Source: Variovorax boronicumulans
GTDB lineage: Bacteria > Pseudomonadota > Gammaproteobacteria > Burkholderiales > Burkholderiaceae_C
Reading direction: 5' to 3'
Length of the DNA stretch: 64,000 bases
NCBI RefSeq assembly: GCF_019352895.1
Contig: NZ_JAAAFX010000009.1
Span: 1,010,764-1,074,763 of the forward strand
The number at the start of each line of letters is the position of its first letter. The first letter of the stretch is position 1. A program made the translations under genes and the position numbers. This document shows, piece by piece, positions 27,698-36,317 of the stretch. The notes under the pieces were generated by a model. It made no database searches, was not told the DNA's origin, and saw only the letters and a program-made list of their open reading frames with translations.

Positions 27698-28329
27698 CCC
27701 GGCTGCTCATCATCGACGACCATGCGATGTTCCGCGCGGGCCTGCGCAAGGTGCTGCAGGACGCGCCGGAGATCACGGCGATCGCCGAGGCCGGCGACTG
27801 GCACGGCGGCATGGCCTGCCTCGAGGCACAGCCGACCGACGTGCTGCTGCTGGACATCAACATGCCGGGCTGCAGCGGGCTCGACCTGATCGGCCCGATC
27901 CTCGAACGCTTCCCGTCGCTGCGCATCATCATGCTGAGCATGTACTCCGAGCCGCAGTACGCGGTGCGCGCGCTGCGCAACGGCGCGCACGGCTACGTGG
28001 CCAAGGACATGGAGGCGGTCGACCTGATCGCCGCCATCCGCATCGTCAGCCGCGGCCGCCAGTTCGTCGCGCCCTCGATCACCCGGGCGCTGATGGACAC
28101 CGCGCAGGGCCTGGCGCCCGACCCCCGGCCGCACGAGCGGCTCTCTTCGCGCGAGTCGGAGATCCTGCGCATGATCGTGGGCGGCGAGTCGCTCACGGCC
28201 ATCGCCGAACGGCTGGCGATCAACGTCAAGACGGTCAGCACCTACCGCCGCCGGATGCTCGAGAAAATGGCGCTGGGCTCGAACGCCCAGCTGGTGCAGT
28301 ACGCGGTGCACCACCGGCTGGTCGACTGA
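27694..28329 (+). CDS. NarL/FixJ-family response regulator
   Basis: A 211-residue regulator: receiver domain with phosphoacceptor Asp54 in LLLDINMPG, acidic pair DD near 8-9 and Lys in YVAKDME, then a LuxR-type helix-turn-helix (LSSRESEILRMIVGGESLTA ... VKTVSTYRRRMLEKM) near 147-190. It is translationally coupled to the kinase (ATGA overlap). Both neighbours are DUF6351-like lipoprotein genes with a common upstream motif, its likely targets. Confidence 0.92.
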   Translation: MTRLLIIDDHAMFRAGLRKVLQDAPEITAIAEAGDWHGGMACLEAQPTDVLLLDINMPGCSGLDLIGPILERFPSLRIIMLSMYSEPQYAVRALRNGAHGYVAKDMEAVDLIAAIRIVSRGRQFVAPSITRALMDTAQGLAPDPRPHERLSSRESEILRMIVGGESLTAIAERLAINVKTVSTYRRRMLEKMALGSNAQLVQYAVHHRLVD

Positions 28330-28352
28330 GCCGGCCTCCTTCGCGTCATCGA

Positions 28353-28383
28353 TATCTGACAGCCGATGCCCGGGTGTCTGACT
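28353..28383 (+). promoter_or_regulatory. Operator candidate upstream of paralog B
   Basis: TATCTGACAG at 28353-28362 repeats the motif seen before paralog A, and a second TCTGAC at 28377-28382 lies 20 nt before CCCTAGCAT. The region is the 142-bp gap between the response regulator and paralog B and contains no gene. Confidence 0.5.
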
Positions 28384-28471
28384 TGTGGCGTCGGCCCCTC
28401 CTCCCTAGCATGGGTGCGGGTCGCGGGCCTGAGCGCCGCGCCCTGTCAGCACAACAATCGAGGAGACAGAC

Positions 28472-30898
28472 ATGAGTTCTTGGAAGCAGATCGCGGCCTG
28501 CACGGCGGGCGCGATCGTGATCGCCGCCTGCGGCGGCGGCAGTGACAACAGCAGCAACAACGGCGGCGGCTCGTCCGTGACGCCGCCGACGACGACACCC
28601 CCCGTCACCACACCCCCCGCCGAATCGGCGATCTCGCTGGAGGTGCTGTCGAGCCAGCCCGAGCTGGTGTCGGGTGGCGATGCACGCATTGCCGTGCTCG
28701 CGCCGAAGGCCGACCAGGGCCAGCTCGAACTCTGGCTCAACGACGCGCAGATCAACCCCACGCTCACCGCGAGCGCCGACCGGCTCGAGGGCCTGGTCAG
28801 CGGCCTCAAGCTCGGCGCCAACACCCTGACGGTGCGCCACAAGACGCGCGGCAAGCTCGACACGCTGACGCTGACCAACCACCCGATCACCGGCCCGATG
28901 TTCGCCGGCCCCAAGCAGGAGCCCTTCGTCTGCACGGTGGCCACCGAGCTCAGCAAGGAACCGCTGGTCGACACCACCGACCCCAAGTACTACGCGGTCA
29001 AGGACGCGGCCAATGCCACCATCGGCTACAGCCAGCATTGCTCGATCGATTCGTATGTGCAGTACTACTACATGCCCGTGGGCGGCACCACGCACAGCCA
29101 CTACCTGCTGATGCCGACCGACGGATCGCGCCCGGCCAACATCGCCAAGACCACGCTGACCGACGGCCGCACGGTCGACTTCATCGTGCGCTGGGAATTC
29201 GGCACCATCAACCGCTTCATCTACCAGTACGTGATGCTCGCGCCCTTCGGCGAAGACCCGACGAAGCCCGACACCACGCTGTGGAACAGGAAGCTGGTCT
29301 ACCACTTCCAGGGCGGCGTGGGCTTCGGCCACTACCAGGGCGGCCCCGACAGGCGCGCCGGCCTGGTCGACGCCATCGGCAAGGGCTATGCCATCGCCTA
29401 TTCCACCGGCAACCGCACCGGCGAGCACTACGACATGATCGTCGGCGGCGAGACCGCGCTGATGACCAAGGAAGGCTTCGTCAAGCGCTACGGCGTCCCC
29501 AGCTACACCGTGGGCCTGGGCGCCTCGGGCGGCGGCATCCAGCAGTACCTCTATCCGCAGAATCATCCCGGCCTGATCGATGCGGCCATCGCGGTGCAGC
29601 CCTACCCCGACATGGTGGGCCAGATCCCGCACGTGGGCGACTGCGAGCTGCTCGAGTACTACATGGACGTCACGGACCTTGCCAACGACAGATGGACCGA
29701 CGACATCAAGAACCGCACCTTGCTGGTCGGCCTGAACGCCGAGGAGAGCGTCAAGAACCCCTACTTCGGCCTCCAGGGCTTTCTGACGAACGTCCGCATG
29801 GCCACCGGCTCGACCGAGTGCCGCAAGGCCTGGCAAGGCCTGACCGCCGGCGCGATGAACCCCAAGTTCGACGCCGACGACATCCTGAAGAAGGGCGCCG
29901 ACCGCATGAACATGGCGGCCTTCGGCGACATTCCCTTCAGCCACTTCGACGACGTGCGCAACATCTACGGCATCGGCGCCGACGGTTTTCCGCGCTCCAC
30001 CTGGGACAACGTGGGCGTGCAGTACGGCCTGCAGTCGATGAAGGACGGCAAGATCACGCAGGCCGAATTCCTCGACCTCAACTTCAAGGTCGGCGGCTGG
30101 AAGCGCATGAGCGACATGGTGGCGGAAGGCTTCCCCTACAACGGCACCAGTTCGGCCGAACAGAACAAGGCCGCCACCATTCCAGGCTACTTCGACCCCT
30201 GGGGCAGCCGCAACATGAACCGGTGGAACCCCGCCACGCCCGATGTGCCCGCACCGCGCACCCATGGCGACCTGGACGCGCTCAAGGCGATGCAGCGCTC
30301 GGGCCTGGTCTTCACCGGCAAGACCGACATCCCGACCATCGACTGGCATCCCTACCTGGAGCACAAGCTGAACATGCACAACGTGCACCAGTCCTTCGCG
30401 ATCCGCCAGCGTATCCGCCACAAGATGGGCAACTCCGACCACCAGGCCATCTGGTTCACCGAGACGCGCAACGCCACCACCGAGTTCGACCAGACCCCGA
30501 TGGCCTTCGAGGTGATCGACGAGTGGATGACGAAGATCCGCGCCAACCCCACGCGCACGGTGGCGGACAACCGCCCCGAGCGCGCGGTCGACAGCTGCTT
30601 CGACAAGGACGGTGCACTGATGGCCAAGGGCGAGGGCGTGTGGGGCGGCGTGCTCGACAAGCAGCCACGCGGTGCCTGCACCCAGGCCTTCCCGATGTAC
30701 GGCACCTCGCGCATCGTCGCGGGCGGGCCGATCGAAGGCGGCAGCTTCAAGTGCGCGCTCAAGTCGGTGGACACCGCGCTCAGCGACGGCACCTACGGGT
30801 CCTGGAAGCCCAACGCCGCCGAGATCCGCAAGCTGCAGGCCACCTTCCCCGAAGGCGTCTGCGACTTCAGCAAGCCGGACCAGGGCGCGCCGTCCTGA
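28472..30898 (+). CDS. DUF6351-like lipoprotein, paralog B
   Basis: An 808-residue predicted lipoprotein with the lipobox VIAAC near residue 17 and a Ser/Asn/Thr/Pro-rich linker. The core has GLGASGGGIQQ near residue 348, the same distance from the N-terminus as the nucleophile turn of paralog A, plus LTNHPITGPMF, FGTINRFIY and FPEGVCDFSKP. Several paired cysteines suggest disulfides and an extracytoplasmic location. GAGGAG sits before the ATG. Probably a surface or periplasmic hydrolase under the upstream two-component system; the substrate is unknown. Confidence 0.75.
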   Translation: MSSWKQIAACTAGAIVIAACGGGSDNSSNNGGGSSVTPPTTTPPVTTPPAESAISLEVLSSQPELVSGGDARIAVLAPKADQGQLELWLNDAQINPTLTASADRLEGLVSGLKLGANTLTVRHKTRGKLDTLTLTNHPITGPMFAGPKQEPFVCTVATELSKEPLVDTTDPKYYAVKDAANATIGYSQHCSIDSYVQYYYMPVGGTTHSHYLLMPTDGSRPANIAKTTLTDGRTVDFIVRWEFGTINRFIYQYVMLAPFGEDPTKPDTTLWNRKLVYHFQGGVGFGHYQGGPDRRAGLVDAIGKGYAIAYSTGNRTGEHYDMIVGGETALMTKEGFVKRYGVPSYTVGLGASGGGIQQYLYPQNHPGLIDAAIAVQPYPDMVGQIPHVGDCELLEYYMDVTDLANDRWTDDIKNRTLLVGLNAEESVKNPYFGLQGFLTNVRMATGSTECRKAWQGLTAGAMNPKFDADDILKKGADRMNMAAFGDIPFSHFDDVRNIYGIGADGFPRSTWDNVGVQYGLQSMKDGKITQAEFLDLNFKVGGWKRMSDMVAEGFPYNGTSSAEQNKAATIPGYFDPWGSRNMNRWNPATPDVPAPRTHGDLDALKAMQRSGLVFTGKTDIPTIDWHPYLEHKLNMHNVHQSFAIRQRIRHKMGNSDHQAIWFTETRNATTEFDQTPMAFEVIDEWMTKIRANPTRTVADNRPERAVDSCFDKDGALMAKGEGVWGGVLDKQPRGACTQAFPMYGTSRIVAGGPIEGGSFKCALKSVDTALSDGTYGSWKPNAAEIRKLQATFPEGVCDFSKPDQGAPS

Positions 30899-30918
30899 GC
30901 GCGGGCTGAATTCTTCCC

Positions 30919-30945
30919 AAGCCACCGCACGCGGTGGCTTTTTTT
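30919..30945 (+). terminator. Rho-independent terminator after paralog B
   Basis: AAGCCACCGC / GCGGTGGCTT stem with a very short loop and a seven-T run, 20 bp after the stop codon. Confidence 0.92.
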
Positions 30946-31010
30946 ATGGGCGCTGGGGCATAAGCAACTGCGCCCGGCGGCATAAGTCTTGCTGGACAAT
31001 CCCCACACCC

Positions 31011-31916
31011 ATGGGAATCAGTCAATACATCAAGGAAATCGGCCGCGGCGCGCGAGGCGCCAAGCCGCTCACGCGCGCGCAGTCGGCCGATCTGTTCGGC
31101 CAGGTGCTCGACGGCACGGTCACCGATCTGGAAATCGGCGGCTTCTGCCTGGCCATGCGCATCAAGGGCGAGACGCCCGAGGAGATGGCCGGCTTCCTCG
31201 ATGCCACCCATGCGCGCTTGAACCATTTTCCGGCGCCGGGCCGCGCGCTGGTCGTGCTGCCCAGCTACAACGGCGCGCGCAAGCTGCCGGTGCTCACGCC
31301 CCTGCTGGCCCTGCTGCTGGCGCGCGAAGGCCTGCCCGTGCTGGTCCACGGCAGCGCCAGCGAATCCAGCCGGGTGCTGGCGTCGAACGTGCTCGCCGGG
31401 CTCGGCGTGCATGCGCTCGATGCGGTGCGGCCCATCGCCGATGGCGAAGTCGCCTTCGCGCCGACCGCCCTGCTCCACCCCGCACTCAAGCGGCTGCTCG
31501 ACGTGCGCCGCGTGGTCGGCCTGCGCAACCCGGGCCACAGCGTGGTCAAGCTGATGCGCCCCACGACGGGCCCCTGCGTGGTGGTGGCCAGCTACACCCA
31601 CCCGGCCTACGCCACGGTGATGGGCGAGACCTTCACGCTCACCGGCACCACCGCCCTTCTTTCTCGCGGGCTCGAAGGCGAAGTGGTCTCGGACCCGCGC
31701 CGCACCGCGCAGATCGACGGCTACCTGCGCGGCGAACGCCAGGAACTGCAGGCCCAGCAGCCGGGCACGCTCAGCGAAGTGCCGGGCCTGCCGGCCGAGA
31801 TCGACATCGAATCGACCGTGCGCTACACGCAGCGCGTGCTGGCCGGCGAACTGCCGCTGCCCGAGGCGATTGCGGTGCAGGTCGAACACATCAAGAAACT
31901 GGCAGCCCACGCATGA
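31011..31916 (+). CDS. ybiB: YbiB-type protein (TrpD2 family, anthranilate phosphoribosyltransferase-like)
   Basis: A 301-residue protein with the anthranilate phosphoribosyltransferase fold but family features of YbiB/TrpD2, which binds nucleic acid and is not a tryptophan enzyme. The helical N-terminal domain reads GPRGARGAKPLTRAQ-like and FLDATHARLNHF; the core has VLVHGSASESSRVLASNVL and LRNPGHSVVKLMRP. Start ATG 31011. The stop overlaps cobA by 4 bp, so the two are translationally coupled. The link to siroheme synthesis is unexplained. Confidence 0.85.
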   Translation: MGISQYIKEIGRGARGAKPLTRAQSADLFGQVLDGTVTDLEIGGFCLAMRIKGETPEEMAGFLDATHARLNHFPAPGRALVVLPSYNGARKLPVLTPLLALLLAREGLPVLVHGSASESSRVLASNVLAGLGVHALDAVRPIADGEVAFAPTALLHPALKRLLDVRRVVGLRNPGHSVVKLMRPTTGPCVVVASYTHPAYATVMGETFTLTGTTALLSRGLEGEVVSDPRRTAQIDGYLRGERQELQAQQPGTLSEVPGLPAEIDIESTVRYTQRVLAGELPLPEAIAVQVEHIKKLAAHA

Positions 31917-32707
31917 ACGAATTTCCCCATGGCCGCTGCACGCTGGTCGGCGCCGGTCCCGGCGACCCCGAGCTGCTGACGCTCAAGGCCGTCAAGGCGA
32001 TCCAGGCCGCGACCGTGCTGTTCGTCGACGACCTGGTGAACGACGCGATCCTGGCGCACGCACGGCCGGGCGCGCGCATCGTGCACGTGGGCAAGCGCGG
32101 CGGCTGCAAGAGCACGCCGCAGGCCTTCATCGAGAAGCTCATGATCACCGCGGTGCGCGAAGGCGAGACCGTGGTCCGGCTCAAGGGCGGCGACCCCTTC
32201 ATCTTCGGCCGCGGCGGCGAGGAGGTGGAACACCTGCGCGAAGCCGGCATCGAATGCACCGTGGTCAACGGCATCACCGCCGGCCTCGCGGCCGTGACCG
32301 CGCTGGGCGTGCCGCTCACGCACCGCGACCACGCACAGGGCGTGGTCTTCGTGACCGGCCATGCCCGGACCGGTGTCGATGCCCACGACCCGACCGATTG
32401 GCGCGGCCTGGCCGCCACGGCGCACAACGCCCGGCTCACGCTGGTGATCTACATGGGCGTGGCGGGCGCGGCGCACATCGAACACGAATTGCTGCAGGGC
32501 TTGCCGGGCAGCACGCCGGTGGCCGTGATCCAGCATGCGAGCCTGCCGCAACAGCGCCATATCGCGACCACGCTGGAGCAGATGTCCGGCGCCATGGCGC
32601 AGGCCCGCATGGCCAGCCCGGCGGTGATCGTGGTGGGCGACGTGCTGCAGGGCCTGCAGGCCGCGGGCGTGCCCATCGACGCGCAGCGGCAGCGCGGCGC
32701 CGGCTGA
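31913..32707 (+). CDS. cobA: Uroporphyrinogen-III C-methyltransferase
   Basis: A 264-residue SAM-dependent enzyme making precorrin-2, the precursor of siroheme and cobalamin. Diagnostic motifs: VGAGPGDPELLTLKA near residue 12, VVRLKGGDPFIFGRGGEE near 85, and GITAGLAA near 117. It has no CysG-type oxidase/chelatase domain, so those steps must be elsewhere. NirB, encoded in this window, needs siroheme, giving a metabolic reason for the gene to be near the nitrate locus. Confidence 0.93.
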   Translation: MNEFPHGRCTLVGAGPGDPELLTLKAVKAIQAATVLFVDDLVNDAILAHARPGARIVHVGKRGGCKSTPQAFIEKLMITAVREGETVVRLKGGDPFIFGRGGEEVEHLREAGIECTVVNGITAGLAAVTALGVPLTHRDHAQGVVFVTGHARTGVDAHDPTDWRGLAATAHNARLTLVIYMGVAGAAHIEHELLQGLPGSTPVAVIQHASLPQQRHIATTLEQMSGAMAQARMASPAVIVVGDVLQGLQAAGVPIDAQRQRGAG

Positions 32708-32765
32708 GCCGGGCGAGCGCCCTAGAATCCGCCCTCGTTCAACACCAGCGGCCGGAGGGGGCGTC

Positions 32766-33617
32766 ATGTTCGAATTCGAGCAACCCGACACAACAGCGTT
32801 CTCTTCGCATGGCGGCGTCGCGCCCCTGATGGCCCGACGCCTCGGCACCGCACTGGCCCTCGCGGCCGCCCTGCTGCTCGCAGGCTGCGCCTCCCGCTTC
32901 GAGGCCTCGCCAGACGGCGGCCTGCCCCGGCTCAACGTCCAGAGCTCGGTCATCGCGCCGGGCAACGGCGGCGACCTCATCACGCCGGCCGCGCTCGAAC
33001 CCGGCGACATCCTGCTGACCTCGGTGGCCACGCTGGGCTCCTTCGGCATCCGGCTGGGCACCTTCTCGCCCGTGAGCCATGCGGTGGTGTACCTCGGCGA
33101 CGGCCAGATCGCCGAAGCCGTGGGCGACGGCGTGCGTTCACGCGCCATCGCCAAAGTCGTGGACGAAGAGCAGATGGTGGTCGCCTTCCGCCATCCCGGC
33201 ATGGACGCCGCACATGCCGAACGGCTGCGCGCCTGGGCGCTGACCCAGGTCGGCACCCAGTACAACACCGTCGGCGTGATGCTCAACGCGCCCTTCGTGC
33301 TGAACCGGCGGATCTGCGAACTGCCGTTGATTCCGGGCCCGGCGCGCGAGTTCTGCCTGCGCGGCTTCGCGATGGTGCAGCTCGGCGGCAGCCGCAACGA
33401 CCAGTTCTTCTGCTCGCAGTTCGTGCTCGAGGCCTACAACCAGGCCGGCCTGCCCGTGACCACCGCCGACCCGCGCTGGGTCAGCCCGGCCGACCTGCTG
33501 CACATGCGCGAGGGCGACGTGCCCTCGATTCCCTCCACCCAACCTCTGCGCTACGTGGGCCACCTCAAATACAACCCGCCGCCGGTGATCACCGCCGACG
33601 GCGCCACCTCCCGTTGA
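32766..33617 (+). CDS. YiiX/YebB-type permuted NlpC/P60 lipoprotein
   Basis: A 283-residue predicted lipoprotein of the permuted papain-fold (C92/DUF830-like) group. The lipobox is LLLAGC near residue 40, the conserved His lies in SPVSHAVVYLGDG, and the catalytic Cys in NDQFFCSQFVLEAYNQAG. Such enzymes are putative amidases or acyltransferases at the envelope. ATG 32766 has a strong GGAGGGGG but puts 21 residues before the signal; ATG 32829 would begin exactly at the signal peptide. Its end overlaps the next gene. Confidence 0.72.
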   Translation: MFEFEQPDTTAFSSHGGVAPLMARRLGTALALAAALLLAGCASRFEASPDGGLPRLNVQSSVIAPGNGGDLITPAALEPGDILLTSVATLGSFGIRLGTFSPVSHAVVYLGDGQIAEAVGDGVRSRAIAKVVDEEQMVVAFRHPGMDAAHAERLRAWALTQVGTQYNTVGVMLNAPFVLNRRICELPLIPGPAREFCLRGFAMVQLGGSRNDQFFCSQFVLEAYNQAGLPVTTADPRWVSPADLLHMREGDVPSIPSTQPLRYVGHLKYNPPPVITADGATSR

Positions 33618-34819
33618 ACTTCGACGCCATCATCATCGGCGCCGGCGCCGCGGGGCTCTTCTGCGCCGCGCAGGCCGGCCAGCGCGGCCGCCGCGTGCTG
33701 CTCATCGACCACAGCGAGCGCATCGCCGAGAAGATCCGCATCTCGGGCGGCGGCCGCTGCAACTTCACCAACCGCGACCTCGACCCGCGCGCGCCGCAAA
33801 AGCACTTCGTGGGCGAGAACCCCAACTTCTGCCGCTCGGCGCTGTCGCGCTACACGCCGCAGCAGTTCGTCGCGCTGATCGAACGCCACGGCATCGCGTA
33901 CCACGAGAAGCACAAGGGCCAGCTGTTCTGCGACGGGCCCTCGCAGCAGATCATCGACATGCTGCTGGCCGAGTGCGCGGCCGGCGGCGTCACGCGCTGG
34001 CAGCCCTGCACGGTGCGCGCGGTGAGCTACACGCCGGACGACGGCGGACGCTACCGGCTCGAGACCGACCGCGGCCCGGTCGAGGCGCCGCGCCTGGTCA
34101 TCGCGACCGGCGGGCTCTCGATCCCGCAGCTGGGCGCGAGCGACTTCGGTTACCGGATCGCGCGCCAGTTCGGCCTGCGCGTGATCGATCCACGGCCCGC
34201 ACTGGTGCCGCTGACCTTCGCCGGCGACGGCTGGGCGCCTTACGCGTCGCTGGCCGGCCTGGCGCTGCCGGTGCAGATCGAGACCGGCGCCAAGAAGGAG
34301 CGCATGGTCTTCCTCGAAGACCTGCTGTTCACCCACCGCGGCTTGTCGGGCCCGGCGGTGCTGCAGATCTCCAGCTACTGGCGCGAAGGCGCGCCGCTGC
34401 GCATCGACTTCGCGCCCGGCACCGACATCGGCGCCGCGCTGGGCGAAGCCAAGGCCCGTTCGCGCAAGCGCATCGCCAACGAACTCGCCACGCTGGTACC
34501 CTCGCGCCTGGCCGACGCCTGGGTCGGCGACGATCCCGCGCTGCAGCGCCCGGTCAACGAGGCCACCGACCGCGCGCTGGCCCAGCTGGCCGAACGCATC
34601 GCGCGCTGGCAGATCACGCCCAACGGCACCGAGGGTTACAAGAAGGCCGAAGTCACGGCCGGCGGCGTCGACACGCGCGCGCTGTCGTCCCAGACCCTGG
34701 AATCGAAGCAACCCGGCCTGCACTTCATCGGCGAGACCGTCGACGTGACCGGCTGGCTGGGCGGTTACAACTTCCAGTGGGCCTGGGCCAGCGCCAACGC
34801 CTGCGCCGAAGCGCTCTGA
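33614..34819 (+). CDS. HI0933/YhiN-family FAD-dependent oxidoreductase
   Basis: A 401-residue flavoprotein of the HI0933 (YhiN) family, whose reaction is not established. The N-terminal dinucleotide fold reads AIIIGAGAAGLFCAAQAG. The family signature ISGGGRCNFTN follows near residue 45, and the C-terminal FAD contact is GETVDVTGWLGGYNFQWAWA. The start is TTG overlapping the upstream stop (TTGA), without a clear ribosome-binding site, so translation is probably coupled. Confidence 0.88.
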   Translation: MNFDAIIIGAGAAGLFCAAQAGQRGRRVLLIDHSERIAEKIRISGGGRCNFTNRDLDPRAPQKHFVGENPNFCRSALSRYTPQQFVALIERHGIAYHEKHKGQLFCDGPSQQIIDMLLAECAAGGVTRWQPCTVRAVSYTPDDGGRYRLETDRGPVEAPRLVIATGGLSIPQLGASDFGYRIARQFGLRVIDPRPALVPLTFAGDGWAPYASLAGLALPVQIETGAKKERMVFLEDLLFTHRGLSGPAVLQISSYWREGAPLRIDFAPGTDIGAALGEAKARSRKRIANELATLVPSRLADAWVGDDPALQRPVNEATDRALAQLAERIARWQITPNGTEGYKKAEVTAGGVDTRALSSQTLESKQPGLHFIGETVDVTGWLGGYNFQWAWASANACAEAL

Positions 34820-34844
34820 GCCCCCCAAAACCCACCGTCCTGCC

Positions 34845-34940
34845 CCGCCGTTCCAGGGGCGCCGTGGCACCGGCTCCGCCGGGGCACCGGTCCCGCTCGC
34901 GCCGAGGCGGAAGGCGGAGCGACACGAAGTGCGCGAAGCC
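34845..34940. repeat. Intergenic repeat before rpsU, related to that before rpsO
   Basis: GCGACACGAAGTGCGCG at 34919-34935 is the exact reverse complement of the 17-mer at 4221-4237. Palindromic GC-rich sequence (GGCACCGGCTCCGCCGGGGC) precedes it. No gene lies between the flavoprotein stop and rpsU. Confidence 0.7.
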
Positions 34941-34960
34941 TGGGGAAGTGCGCATTCCAC

Positions 34961-34969
34961 TGCTATAAT
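34961..34969 (+). promoter_or_regulatory. Extended -10 promoter of rpsU
   Basis: TGCTATAAT is a perfect extended -10 (TGnTATAAT), followed by CCAGGGCTAA. It lies 109 bp before rpsU. No good -35 is seen, which extended -10 promoters tolerate. The -10 and following bases match the rpsO promoter. Confidence 0.75.
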
Positions 34970-35077
34970 CCAGGGCTAACTTTGGCCTCCCCTCAACGGC
35001 CGCAAAAAATTTCAGTTGAGGAACCCCGGCCTGGGGCCTCGATCTCCCCCGGCCAACTTCAGTTCAACGAATCATTC

Positions 35078-35290
35078 ATGACCACCATTCGCGTTAAAGA
35101 AAACGAGCCCTTCGACGTCGCCCTGCGTCGCTTCAAGCGCACCATCGAAAAGCTCGGCCTGCTGACCGACCTGCGCGCTCGCGAGTTCTACGAGAAGCCG
35201 ACGGCCGAGCGCAAGCGCAAGAAGGCTGCTGCGGTCAAGCGCCACTACAAGCGCGTGCGCAGCATGCAGCTCCCCAAGAAGCTGTACTAA
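35078..35290 (+). CDS. rpsU: 30S ribosomal protein S21
   Basis: A 70-residue basic small-subunit protein acting in initiation near the anti-Shine-Dalgarno region. [30 protein letters not shown] and the Lys-rich middle match the family over its full length. It is followed by yqeY, the common bacterial arrangement, with a terminator between them. Confidence 0.97.
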
Positions 35291-35320
35291 GCAGCGCTGG
35301 CTGGCCACGCCAGCAGCACG

Positions 35321-35355
35321 AGCCGCGCCGGGGAGACCTGCCGCGGCTTTTTGTT
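35321..35355 (+). terminator. Terminator between rpsU and yqeY
   Basis: AGCCGCG / CGCGGCT stem with a T-rich tail, preceded by a second small hairpin (GCTGG...CCAGC at 35296-35313). Read-through would be needed for co-transcription with yqeY. Confidence 0.75.
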
Positions 35356-35391
35356 TTGCCGAACGACAAACGCACAAGAAGGAAGAACGCC

Positions 35392-35841
35392 ATGAGCCTC
35401 AAGGAACAGATCACCGAAGACATGAAGACCGCGATGCGGGCCAAGGACTCCGAACGCCTGGCCACCATCCGCCTGCTGCTGGCCGCCCTCAAGCAGAAGG
35501 AAGTCGACGAGCGCGTGGAACTCGACGACGCCATGGTCGTGGCCATCGTCGACAAGATGGTCAAGCAGCGCAAGGACTCGATCGCCGCCTTCACCACCGG
35601 CGGCCGCATCGACCTGGCCGACAAGGAAGCCGCCGAGATCAAGGTGCTCGAGGTCTACCTGCCGCAGCGCATGAGCGCCGAGGAAGTCACCGTCGCCGTG
35701 AAGGCCATCGTCGACCAGCTGGGCGCCAAGGGCCCGGGCGACATGGGCAAGGTGATGGGCGCGGTCAAGGCCCAGCTCGCCGGCAAGGCCGACATGGGCC
35801 AGGTCAGCGCCGCGGTCAAGGCCGCACTGTCCGGCGCCTGA
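35392..35841 (+). CDS. GatB/YqeY domain protein
   Basis: A 149-residue YqeY-type protein resembling the C-terminal tRNA-binding region of GatB; thought to bind tRNA, function not settled. SLKEQITEDMKTAMRAKDSE, IRLLLAALKQKEVDER and VLEVYLPQRMSAEEV are family hallmarks. ATG 35392 follows AAGAAGGAAG. It is between rpsU and a Nudix hydrolase gene (2 bp gap), probably co-transcribed with the latter. Confidence 0.92.
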   Translation: MSLKEQITEDMKTAMRAKDSERLATIRLLLAALKQKEVDERVELDDAMVVAIVDKMVKQRKDSIAAFTTGGRIDLADKEAAEIKVLEVYLPQRMSAEEVTVAVKAIVDQLGAKGPGDMGKVMGAVKAQLAGKADMGQVSAAVKAALSGA

Positions 35842-35843
35842 GC

Positions 35844-36311
35844 ATGCCCAGCCGCCGCGCCCCGATTCCCAAGGCCTGCGCCTGCCTGGTCGATGCACGG
35901 GGCCGGCTGCTGGTGTTCCGCCATCCCGAGGACGGCAACATGCAGCTGCCCAAGGGCACGATCGAGCCCGGCGAATCGCCCGAGGCCGCGGTGCGGCGCG
36001 AGTTGCTCGAGGAATCGGGCATCGCCCACACCGGCGCGCTGGAATCGCTGGGCACGCTGGCGCGCCGCTGCGAAGCGGGTGTCGAGGGCAACACCCACCG
36101 CCACGCGCAGCTCTGGCACCTGTTCCTGATGCGCGCCGAGCAGCCGCTGCCCGAGACCTTCGAGCACACGGCCAGCGGCAGCCCCGAGGAAGACGGCCTG
36201 GTGTTCGCCTTCCGCTGGCTTGCGGCCGAGGACACGCTCGAACGCTTCGCCCTGCCCTACCGCCAGACCATCGAGCGCGCGCGCGCCGCGCTGCTGCAAC
36301 CGGCCGCCTGA
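35844..36311 (+). CDS. Nudix hydrolase
   Basis: A 155-residue pyrophosphohydrolase. The Nudix box is intact: GTIEPGESPEAAVRRELLEE (near 38-57) matches G-x5-E-x7-R-E-x2-E-E. Short and without extra domains, it could act on nucleoside polyphosphates or NDP-sugars; the substrate cannot be assigned. It follows yqeY by 2 bp and converges on the TauE gene. Confidence 0.88.
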   Translation: MPSRRAPIPKACACLVDARGRLLVFRHPEDGNMQLPKGTIEPGESPEAAVRRELLEESGIAHTGALESLGTLARRCEAGVEGNTHRHAQLWHLFLMRAEQPLPETFEHTASGSPEEDGLVFAFRWLAAEDTLERFALPYRQTIERARAALLQPAA

Positions 36312-36317
36312 AACCCA

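Noticed and set aside
34865..34880. TGGCAC word as a possible sigma-54 promoter before rpsU
   Set aside because: The -12 element is CCGCC rather than TTGC, and it lies inside the dispersed repeat; a sigma-70 extended -10 is present instead.
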